From Stenotrophomonas sp. UBA7346 (GTDB lineage: Bacteria; Pseudomonadota; Gammaproteobacteria; Xanthomonadales; Xanthomonadaceae): DNA of 64,000 nucleotides. This document shows, in pieces, positions 57,701 to 63,910 of the stretch; within the stretch, counting starts at the first letter, position 1; each line of letters opens with the position of its first letter. The position numbers and the translations under genes are program-made. The notes under the pieces were generated by a model. It had not been told where the DNA came from. It did not search any database and was given only the letters and a program-made list of their open reading frames with translations. Location: contig DKPB01000066.1 of assembly GCA_002471015.1 (NCBI GenBank), positions 100,048 to 164,047 on the forward strand. The letters are read 5' to 3'.

Positions 57701-59146
57701 TCAGAACCCCCATCCCATCAGAATTTTCAACGCGGTGAACGCACCGAAGATAAGAATCAAGCCACGCAAAATAGCCATCGCTTGACACCAATACGGAAAA
57801 TCAGCGCCACTGACGGTGGCACCCATGTACTTGAAGGTAGGCGGCTGCGGACAAGAACCACCGCCGAAAATGTTGTCAGTGGAAAGAAGATTCGTAGACA
57901 CCCCGATTCCGAACTTCTTTGCGCCATCCACATCAGCTTGACCATCACCGGCATCAGCGACTTCGCCAGTCCCCTCTAATGCGTCGGGAACCCCGTTGCC
58001 ATTCCCATCGGCACCGTCACTTTGATCATCCCCGGGCTTCTTGTTCGCAAGCTTTTCGAGCGCGCATGCGGACCGCCACTGCTGCATCAGCTGGGCGTAC
58101 TCCATCGCGTTGCAGCCCTCGCCCGTACAAGTAGGAACCGCCGAGCATGTGCCGCCTGCGATATTGACCTTGCGACGTGTGTTGCAATCAATACGCCATT
58201 GAATCTTTACCTGCATGCAAGCAATGGCACCACCAGAGCAGGACGGAGGCGCATTGCAGCTGTCTCCACCGGAAGCACTTTCCTTGCTCGGATCATTACT
58301 GGGGTCATCATCGTCCTCATCCGCCTTGCCGTCCCCGTCCGAATCTTTGCCGCAGGTTCCGTTGTCGCGCCGGGCCTCACCCGCTGCGCACTGCCCATCA
58401 CCCGGCAAGCATTTTCCAGAAGACGATTTAATGTTTCCTGCGGGGCATTCATTCTCAGACGGTTGGCAATAGAGCGATCCCTGTTGAATCGCTCCCGGTG
58501 TAGTACCTGGCACACCCACCATCCCATCAGGACATTTGCCGTCCGGCACACACTTTCCGTCCTGTTTCTTCTGACCCTCTGGGCATGGCTTGTCCACCGG
58601 CTCACAAACGCCCATGTACCCGTTCCAGTAGCTACCGGCTGGGCAGTTGTTCTTAGTGTCATCTTCCGTACAAACAGCGCCAGTGGTGCTAACTCGGCTG
58701 GTCTCATCGGCGTTCTGCGCGTAGACCACCGCGCAACCGCGATTGCAGCCGGTGGAACCCGTCACCGGCAAGAAAGGCGTCGTCTGCGTTGGCCGGGACG
58801 CACAGTCGCCGACATAGACGAAATTCGCGGTGCTCTTAGCATTGCTGGTTGCTAACGGATCACTGCATTGAAGGCTATAGGAAACTGCACCACCCACATA
58901 TCTTTTCCCACTGGGGTAGTGAAATACACACGCCCGGGTGCGCGAAGAAACTCCGTTCGGATTCTCCACGCTCTTTGCATGCGTCCACGCGGCCTCATAC
59001 GCCGTGCCTTGATCACAAGCGTCACCAGTTGTCTGGCAGTTAGCAGCGCTTGCACGACCGATGCCCAGCCAAGCCAATAGCGCCGCCACAACGACATAGG
59101 CAACGCGACGGGCAACCGCACTGACAAAGATTCGCCGGAAGTCCAT
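57701..59146 (-). CDS. Phage adsorption protein (pIII-like) with Cys-rich and Asp-rich repeats, prophage B
   Basis: A 481-residue secreted protein. Its start ATG 59146 overlaps the microORF stop (TGATG). The signal peptide is AYVVVAALLAWLGIGRASA. The N-terminal block (DACDQGTAYEAAWTHAK) and the Cys-rich C-terminal block (KIQWRIDCNTRR, YAQLMQQWRSAC) match prophage A. The middle is different: repeated CPxGxxxxxGKC units and an acidic stretch DSDGDGKADEDDDDPSNDP like a calcium-binding loop. It ends in a membrane anchor (AILRGLILIFGAFTALKIL). Confidence 0.87.
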   Translation of the reverse strand: MDFRRIFVSAVARRVAYVVVAALLAWLGIGRASAANCQTTGDACDQGTAYEAAWTHAKSVENPNGVSSRTRACVFHYPSGKRYVGGAVSYSLQCSDPLATSNAKSTANFVYVGDCASRPTQTTPFLPVTGSTGCNRGCAVVYAQNADETSRVSTTGAVCTEDDTKNNCPAGSYWNGYMGVCEPVDKPCPEGQKKQDGKCVPDGKCPDGMVGVPGTTPGAIQQGSLYCQPSENECPAGNIKSSSGKCLPGDGQCAAGEARRDNGTCGKDSDGDGKADEDDDDPSNDPSKESASGGDSCNAPPSCSGGAIACMQVKIQWRIDCNTRRKVNIAGGTCSAVPTCTGEGCNAMEYAQLMQQWRSACALEKLANKKPGDDQSDGADGNGNGVPDALEGTGEVADAGDGQADVDGAKKFGIGVSTNLLSTDNIFGGGSCPQPPTFKYMGATVSGADFPYWCQAMAILRGLILIFGAFTALKILMGWGF

Positions 59147-59208
59147 CACATGCCCTCAAACGCAAGCCAGCACGCGCCGCATACGGCGATGATTACGAAG
59201 TAACCCAT
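59146..59208 (-). CDS. MicroORF before the adsorption protein (20 residues), prophage B
   Basis: Ribosome site GGAGGG precedes ATG 59208. The peptide begins MGYFVIIAVCGACWLAFE and ends GM, hydrophobic. Its stop overlaps the next start as TGATG, exactly like the 22-residue ORF of prophage A. Too short for homology, but position and coupling are conserved. Confidence 0.6.
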   Translation of the reverse strand: MGYFVIIAVCGACWLAFEGM

Positions 59209-59227
59209 ACCCCCTCCTTTAACGAAC

Positions 59228-59258
59228 AAAAAAGGGGCGACCATGACGGTACGCCCCT
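59228..59258 (-). terminator. Terminator after the coat gene (prophage B)
   Basis: On the minus strand AGGGGCGTACC pairs with GGTCGCCCCT (one mismatch) around GTCAT, followed by a run of seven T. It lies 21 bases after the coat stop. Confidence 0.88.
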
Positions 59259-59279
59259 CCCAATCCCCTGCCCCGCCGA

Positions 59280-59519
59280 TCAGCGAGCCTTCTTGACGTA
59301 GCCCCACAGGATGATTGCGCCCAGGATGACGGCGGCAGCGGCGACTACCAGCATCACGTCGGCCTTGCCACTCGCCAGTTCGCCAGCGATGGCAGCACCC
59401 GGCGAGCCACCACCACTGGCGAAAGCTGCGCCCGAAGCCATCAAGGCGGAACCACCAGCAACGACCTTGCCACCGGTGGTGGCAGCGAAACGACGTGCAG
59501 CGTTGACAACGTTCTTCAT
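59280..59519 (-). CDS. Major coat protein precursor (pVIII-like), prophage B
   Basis: A 79-residue precursor from ATG 59519 (the longer frame is not plausible). The basic N-terminus and signal (KVVAGGSALMASGAAFASGG) are followed by a mature part with IAGELASGKADVMLVVAAAA and a hydrophobic core ending WGYVKKAR, basic as expected for DNA contact. It has little identity with the prophage A coat, but the layout and downstream terminator agree. Confidence 0.88.
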   Translation of the reverse strand: MKNVVNAARRFAATTGGKVVAGGSALMASGAAFASGGGSPGAAIAGELASGKADVMLVVAAAAVILGAIILWGYVKKAR

Positions 59520-59542
59520 ATGAACCTCTCTGGTTAGAGCCC

Positions 59543-59758
59543 CTAGGTACGCGCCGCGCGGAATACGAGACGCGCTTTCAAGCCGATAGCCCAAACGCCG
59601 ACAACGGCGAAGGCCACCAAGCTCCCATCAACCAAGTCCAGGGGCGGCAGAATTGGTTGGTGGTATGGCATCCAGACCGGAACCGCGCACACGCCATCCG
59701 GCTGCACGTTCTCAGGCGCACAACCAACGACGTAGAGAGATTCCGGCTGGTCAGACAT
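59543..59758 (-). CDS. Small phage membrane protein (71 residues)
   Basis: It encodes a polar N-terminus with two Cys (SDQPESLYVVGCAPENVQPD) and a hydrophobic helix (DGSLVAFAVVGVWAIGLKAR). Position between ssDNA-binding protein and coat equals the 66-residue protein of prophage A. Confidence 0.7.
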   Translation of the reverse strand: MSDQPESLYVVGCAPENVQPDGVCAVPVWMPYHQPILPPLDLVDGSLVAFAVVGVWAIGLKARLVFRAART

Positions 59759-59761
59759 GGG

Positions 59762-60043
59762 TTAGCCCTTCGCCGGGGCCGGGGCGTGCGGCTTGACGCC
59801 CAGCGGCACCAAGTCCACATAACGCTTGAGCGTCAGGTCACCAAAGTTGCCCAGGGCGAAGCTCTTGGGATCAATGTCGTACTCACCAGCCGGATAAGCC
59901 GGACGCTGGCCGAGGCCGACACGGAACGGCAATTCGAAGCCGTTGCCCAGATCGAGGCCGACCATCTGGGAACGCATGATGCTGTTGGTCTTGGGGTTGT
60001 GCTGTTCTTCGACAGCGGCGGACTTCACGCGGCAAATTGGCAT
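59762..60043 (-). CDS. Phage ssDNA-binding protein (gV-like), prophage B
   Basis: A 93-residue protein that overlaps the 3' end of Rep by 19 bases and follows GAGAGAAG. Sequence RSQMVGLDLGNGFELPFRVG and DIDPKSFALGNFGDLTLKRY resembles the beta-rich ssDNA-binding proteins of Xanthomonas filamentous phages. It ends PHAPAPAKG, like the prophage A protein. Confidence 0.75.
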   Translation of the reverse strand: MPICRVKSAAVEEQHNPKTNSIMRSQMVGLDLGNGFELPFRVGLGQRPAYPAGEYDIDPKSFALGNFGDLTLKRYVDLVPLGVKPHAPAPAKG

Positions 60044-61194
60044 AGTTCTTCTCTCACATAGCGATGGAGTGGCTCACCCTTGGCAATGCCGCGAAATCTC
60101 CCCGGGTGGCCATCACGGAGAACGCGGGCCTCGACGAAGTCCGACCAGCTATGGCCGAACGCTTCGCGGAGGACGTTGAGCATTGGTCCCGCCTGACGGT
60201 TCAGCCATGCAACAGCTGCCTCTGCGGAACACTCGACCTGCTTGCGAATCGTTTTGAGGCGGGTGCAGATGCCTTCGATCAATTCGCTGATGACGCCATA
60301 CGACCCGCGCAGGAATGCGGCCGGGGTCAGCAGTACGTCATGGGAAACTTCCACATGCTTGCCGTAGAGGCGCACTTCACAACGTGTCCAGGGCGATGAA
60401 GGAAGCCCCATCTGTTTGCCCTTCTCGTACACGCACAGTTCTTTGTGGCCCTTCCCGCCGACATAGAGCGTGCAGCCCGTGCCGTGGCCCTCATCGCTCA
60501 TGAAGCGGTGGCGTGGTGGGCAACCGCCCTCGCAGAAGTCACCCGCAGCAGCGCGCTCACGAAGGGCATGCACATTGATGCGCTCGCCTTCGTAGTCGTC
60601 ATGAGCAACGTCCACGCGGCTGATTTTGGCTTTCAGTAGACCCAACTGGCGGTGCACCACGTCCCAGCGGGTGACCCATTTGCAGCCAGCACCGGAAAGG
60701 CTGATGCAGATGGTTTCCTTGTTGCCACCCAAGCCAACATGGCCGACAAGCTCACCTTCGCGGTCCACGAGAACAGCGCTCAACGGGTAGAAGTTCCACT
60801 GCTTCTTGCGGATCGCACCGGCGCGAACCTCGCCGCGAAAACCGAAGATCCGGTAAAGCAACAGATCCAGCTGCGTGCATCGCACTTCGTCGGCAGCTTC
60901 AAACGGAAAGACGATGGTCAAAAAGTCGATGATGGCTCCCTGTTCCTGAGCGACCGACTTTTGGCCCGTGTTACTCCCCGGGCCAATTTCTGCGACCTGA
61001 CCCTTTTCACCAGTGTCCACTGGGGAAAAGCCCCCCTGCTGGGCCGCAGGAGGCAGCAAGGCGATGCCCATGCGCGCAACCTTGGTCATCCCCTCAACGC
61101 AGCGCACACGCTTGCCATTGACCGCACAGTCAAACGCAGGCGCTACACCAGCGACGGCCGCGATATCAGAATCAAGGGGGTGCAGGTCAGCCAC
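60025..61194 (-). CDS. Replication initiation protein, Rep_trans (PF02486) type, prophage B
   Basis: A 389-residue initiator of the family used by Xanthomonas phages such as Cf1 and phiLf. Signatures are AIIDFLTIVFPFEAADEV, ISRVDVAHDDYEGERINVHA, GTGCTLYVGGKGHKELCVYE and TRCEVRLYGKHVEVSHDVLL. The GTG start at 61194 lies in an eight-base overlap (GTGGCTGA) with the upstream small ORF, the same junction sequence as in prophage A. It is unrelated to the HUH Rep of prophage A. Confidence 0.88.
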   Translation of the reverse strand: MADLHPLDSDIAAVAGVAPAFDCAVNGKRVRCVEGMTKVARMGIALLPPAAQQGGFSPVDTGEKGQVAEIGPGSNTGQKSVAQEQGAIIDFLTIVFPFEAADEVRCTQLDLLLYRIFGFRGEVRAGAIRKKQWNFYPLSAVLVDREGELVGHVGLGGNKETICISLSGAGCKWVTRWDVVHRQLGLLKAKISRVDVAHDDYEGERINVHALRERAAAGDFCEGGCPPRHRFMSDEGHGTGCTLYVGGKGHKELCVYEKGKQMGLPSSPWTRCEVRLYGKHVEVSHDVLLTPAAFLRGSYGVISELIEGICTRLKTIRKQVECSAEAAVAWLNRQAGPMLNVLREAFGHSWSDFVEARVLRDGHPGRFRGIAKGEPLHRYVREELCQFAA

Positions 61195-61381
61195 GGCGTG
61201 CCTGCCGAATGGCGCGAAGGCGACGGCGACGGGCGCAACGACGGAAGAACTCCAGCCAGCCCAGCCATTCGGTAGTGATCAGCACCTGCGCAATCGGAAC
61301 CAGCAGAGCGCCGACCGCGAGCACCTTCACAAGCTGGTGCCAATCGGCAGAACTGATGACGTAGCAGGAAGGCTCAACCAT
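61187..61381 (-). CDS. Small membrane protein (64 residues) before Rep, prophage B
   Basis: It starts at ATG 61381 inside the 3' end of the preceding small gene. It encodes MVEPSCYVISSADWHQLVKV, a hydrophobic helix (LAVGALLVPIAQVLITTEWL) and a very basic tail. Its stop lies in the GTGGCTGA overlap with Rep. It is comparable to the 31-residue peptide in prophage A. Confidence 0.65.
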   Translation of the reverse strand: MVEPSCYVISSADWHQLVKVLAVGALLVPIAQVLITTEWLGWLEFFRRCARRRRLRAIRQARRG

Positions 61382-61532
61382 GGCCGACCTCTGCACGTGC
61401 CTGGGCGACAAGACGAGCAGCGCGGCATGCGGAATCGGCACGCGCAGCGCGGCGGTCCAGAGCCCATACGTAAAGCCCGGCCAACCCAACGGCCACTGAG
61501 AGCCCGCAGAGAGCCAAGAGGATGCTGGTCAT
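61374..61532 (-). CDS. Small single-span membrane protein (52 residues), shared with prophage A
   Basis: It encodes MTSILLALCGLSVAVGLAGL, YVWALDRRAARADSACRA and a tail containing RAARLVAQARAEV, identical over 13 residues to the 50-residue protein of prophage A. It is the first gene of the minus-strand operon, only 41 bases from the divergent cargo gene. Confidence 0.72.
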   Translation of the reverse strand: MTSILLALCGLSVAVGLAGLYVWALDRRAARADSACRAARLVAQARAEVGHG

Positions 61533-61573
61533 GCCAGAATCCCCGCGATGGACCGGACGCCTAAGGGGGCGCG

Positions 61574-62290
61574 ATGAAGAAATGGATGAAGTGTGTCGTT
61601 GCCAAAGAGCCTATTACCTCCTGTGACCTGCTTGCAGTAGCTCTCGTGGGAATTCTGCTTGGAGGAACAATCACATGGTTTTTTTTCGCGGCATTCTGGA
61701 ATTATCAGGTCTTCGCAAGCGCAGGTAACGCTGCCGATTGGATTGCTGGCGTTGGCACTTGGGCTGTTGGTGTAGGAGCTGCGTGGTACGCCCGTGAAGC
61801 ACATTTGCAACGCGTCGCTGAAAGCGCACAACAAAGCCGCGAGCGGCTGGAAGCAGATTCCAGAATACTCAACCGAATTCGGGTAAAAATGACGTTGGCT
61901 GTTTGGATGGGTTGTGTGCTGGGCAAGCAGCCAGCCACTGACGCCGAAGGGCCGCTGTTTATACCTAATATCCGCAATAGCGTAAGGGCAATATGTTGGG
62001 GCATCCAAACTATCTCTTTTAGCTTGGATGAAACCTCGACGTTGAACTTGGAGCTTCAGAGTAAAGTTATCGACCTTAGCCTGAGTATCTCCAAGCTTGG
62101 CGTATTGATGGATTTCTTTAAGGAGCGAGGAGAAGATAACAGTCCTTCTCTCCGGCGTGACATTAACGCACTGCAAGGCAGCCTCAAAGAGATATTCGAT
62201 TGCGCCGACAAATTGCAAAGGGAATTGACCATTGACATTCAGAGGCTTCAAGTTTTGATCGATGCCCATACCCCTCCTCCCATTCGCTAG
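61574..62290 (+). CDS. Phage cargo gene: membrane plus coiled-coil protein of unknown function (238 residues)
   Basis: This plus-strand protein has two hydrophobic helices (LLAVALVGILLGGTITWFFF and AADWIAGVGTWAVGVGAAWY), then long helical segments (HLQRVAESAQQSRERLEADS, GSLKEIFDCADKLQRELTID). The DNA is more AT-rich than its neighbours, which suggests recent gain. It sits between the replication operon and the regulator with its operators, where prophage A has no gene. The ribosome site is AAGGGGG. Such inserted genes often confer exclusion or host traits; no function can be assigned. Confidence 0.8.
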   Translation: MKKWMKCVVAKEPITSCDLLAVALVGILLGGTITWFFFAAFWNYQVFASAGNAADWIAGVGTWAVGVGAAWYAREAHLQRVAESAQQSRERLEADSRILNRIRVKMTLAVWMGCVLGKQPATDAEGPLFIPNIRNSVRAICWGIQTISFSLDETSTLNLELQSKVIDLSLSISKLGVLMDFFKERGEDNSPSLRRDINALQGSLKEIFDCADKLQRELTIDIQRLQVLIDAHTPPPIR

Positions 62291-62304
62291 CCCTAGAAAC
62301 CCCA

Positions 62305-62394
62305 CACCTCATGTAGGGCTACGTGAGGTGTCCTCATCCCGAGGACCAAACACGTTGTACTCTGGGTGAGGACAGGCGTCAACAGGGTGAGGAC
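62305..62394. promoter_or_regulatory. Operator and promoter region of prophage B
   Basis: It contains a palindrome CACCTCATGTA-GGGC-TACGTGAGGTG (one mismatch), a perfect GTCCTC-ATCCC-GAGGAC, and two direct repeats GGGTGAGGAC at 62364 and 62385, exactly 21 bases (two helical turns) apart. On the minus strand TTGACG-N17-TACAAC (62382 to 62354) forms a promoter that overlaps these repeats and points left toward the cargo gene and Rep. The HTH regulator encoded just downstream is the probable ligand. Confidence 0.65.
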
Positions 62395-62396
62395 TA

Positions 62397-62756
62397 ATGG
62401 ACGTAAATTTCTTGCTGGATCGCTGCAAAGAAGAAACTGGGGCAGCTACTGACGGTGAGTTGGCGAAACGCTTAGGCGTCTCAAAACAGGCGATGTCGAG
62501 CTACAGAAAAGGGGTTCGCCTTCCGGATCCTGTCGTCTCCGCAACGATCGCTGGACTCTCGGGTATTCCGCTGGCGCGAGTGCTAGGCATCGTGGGTGAG
62601 GCGCGAGCAATTAGCTCTGATGAGAAGGCGGTATGGCGCAAGCTAGCGGCTACTGCGATGGCCCTAGTGATGGGGGTGGGCCTCGCCTCCCCTGCGCACG
62701 TACAGGCAGCAGAAGCCGATGTTTCAGCGGCACCGTCTATACATTATGCGAAATGA
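62397..62756 (+). CDS. Phage HTH regulator with hydrophobic C-terminus (DUF3693-like), prophage B
   Basis: A 119-residue regulator. The HTH is DGELAKRLGVSKQAMSSYRK (about residues 18-37), then PVVSATIAGLSGIPLARVLG and a hydrophobic helix (KLAATAMALVMGVGLASPAH). The last codons (SIHYAK) and the stop are in att3. The stop TGA comes from a G-to-A change in the flank of prophage C. With the flank of prophage B itself (as in the circular phage) that codon is TGG, and the frame runs 29 more codons, including a second hydrophobic patch (WLIRRVSWIWLWITSCLPP), to an ATGA overlap with the LTGPWAG gene. Confidence 0.82.
   Translation: MDVNFLLDRCKEETGAATDGELAKRLGVSKQAMSSYRKGVRLPDPVVSATIAGLSGIPLARVLGIVGEARAISSDEKAVWRKLAATAMALVMGVGLASPAHVQAAEADVSAAPSIHYAK
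62738..62754. other. att3: dif-like site between prophages B and C
   Basis: TATACATTATGCGAAAT gives the central TATACA and a perfect XerC-type arm, identical to att2. The XerD-type arm on the left (ACATAA in att2) is replaced by phage sequence CACCGTC. It is therefore the mirror image of att1 in which arm is degenerate. Confidence 0.8.
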
Positions 62757-62839
62757 CTTATCCGCCGTGTCAGCTGGATTTGGCTTTGGATCACGTCTTG
62801 CCTACCTCCTCGTACACCTCGCAAGGATGAGATTGAGGC

Positions 62840-63193
62840 ATGAATGATACCTATGACCTGGACAACCGCCCGCCGTGCTGGAAGCCCGGCACCCAATGTC
62901 CCAACAACTGCGCTCGCGATCACTACAAACGGATCGTGGACAACCACGTCAGCCTGACAGGCCCGTGGGCTGGCTGGCGGCTGGCTGAGCGAGATCTGGT
63001 GTCCCCGACTGGCGAGCGGATATCAGAACGCAGGCTGCGCGGCCTGCTATAGGGTGTGGACGCTACTGATTTACGTGACGCGACACGAAAAAGGAACGTT
63101 GCACGAAAAGCTGGTCAGCGGTCGATGGTCAAGGCCATTGTCGTAGACCTGGGCGACTGGCGAGAACGTCACTTCGGGACCCGCGCCGGATAA
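62840..63193 (+). pseudogene. LTGPWAG gene with premature stop (prophage C)
   Basis: Near-identical to the gene at 54598-54951 and the same length, but codon 71 is TAG (63050-63052) where prophage B has TGG. The product would stop after 70 residues, ending RRLRGLL. The frame beyond remains open to 63193, so the lesion is probably recent. Confidence 0.85.
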
Positions 63194-63230
63194 AAGCGCA
63201 TCCGTAGGGGCTGAAGCCCTTATACCCGGA

Positions 63231-63533
63231 TTATTTGCATGCGTTATGGACGATGTTGTCCATCGTGCTGGAGGTTGAAAACGAGCGCCGGAGACCGGCA
63301 GCGTTGTAGACCGCAGCTCGCTGCCTGCGAGCACTTTCGCAAGCATCACTAGTGGTCCTGATGCTCGCCCCAGTCGCACGGCTAGCGCCAGCCCCACCCA
63401 CGGAAGCCACAGCAGGTCTTTGCGCGTCCCGACGTTGTGCCACTTCACGCTCCATCTGAGCCAAGCGGGCACGTAGATACGGGTTGTCCCGGTCAGGAAT
63501 AGCCCAAGGCCGACTCAGCTGCGAATCAAACAC
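63231..63533 (-). pseudogene. DUF4124 gene lacking its 5' end (prophage C)
   Basis: The last 80-odd codons match the prophage B gene (DNPYLRARLAQMEREVAQRR to HNACK), but the signal peptide and the Cys-containing DUF4124 core are gone. Non-homologous codons (MFDSQLSRPWAI) precede the join. Compared with prophage B, a few hundred bases are missing here. It is probably not expressed as a secreted protein. Confidence 0.8.
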
Positions 63534-63559
63534 CTGGCGCGCCCTCGATCGGTGCTTTT

Positions 63560-63588
63560 TGGAAACCCTTGCAGCGCAACGGTTTCCA
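63560..63588. repeat. Hairpin TGGAAACC...GGTTTCCA (prophage C copy)
   Basis: This is the same 8-base-pair stem as at 55507-55535, with changes only in the loop. That suggests the structure has been under constraint. Confidence 0.5.
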
Positions 63589-63618
63589 GCCCGTTTTTCC
63601 AGCAGGATGGATCTGCGA

Positions 63619-63910
63619 TCAAGAAAACACAGCCAATAGACCGATATGCAGCACGTAATAGCAATAGAAGGCCCATCGTGTCCTGGGCACGTCCAGATCG
63701 ACCTGACCCAGCGCCATCACCGGTAGCGCCAGCAGCGCCCAAGCGTTGCCATTGAACAAGCACAGCGGCACGAACGCCGCAGTGCCTAGCCAGAAATGGC
63801 TGTCCACGCGCTTGGTGGCGAACAGCCACCACCACACGACAACCAGCACGATTCCAGACCACTGGTAGTCCACCAGCAGCGGTACCGGCACCGCAAGCAG
63901 GCACAAGCGA
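63619..63910 (-). pseudogene. 3' part of TraX gene (prophage C), interrupted upstream
   Basis: It encodes the last 93 or so residues of the TraX protein (AVPVPLLVDYQWSGIVLVVV to HIGLLAVFS), with small differences from prophage B. Homology stops at about 63910, where a transposase-like sequence begins. About half of the protein is missing in the window. Confidence 0.82.

Larger units (their letters stand above)
54485..62756 (-). mobile_element. Prophage B: inovirus, Rep_trans type, opposite orientation, integrated at dif
   Basis: About 8.25 kb between att2 and att3. Most genes are on the minus strand in the order (phage sense) two small membrane proteins, Rep, ssDNA-binding protein, small protein, coat, terminator, microORF, adsorption protein, pVI-like, Zot, TraX, DUF4124 protein. 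On the plus strand lie the LTGPWAG gene (left end), a 238-residue cargo gene and the HTH regulator (right end). No integrase or secretin gene is present. Core genes look intact. Confidence 0.9.

Noticed and set aside
61529..62305. 258-codon minus-strand frame opposite the prophage B cargo gene
   Set aside because: The plus-strand frame has a ribosome site, membrane helices and coiled-coil pattern; the minus frame has none and overlaps the start of the small phage gene at 61532.
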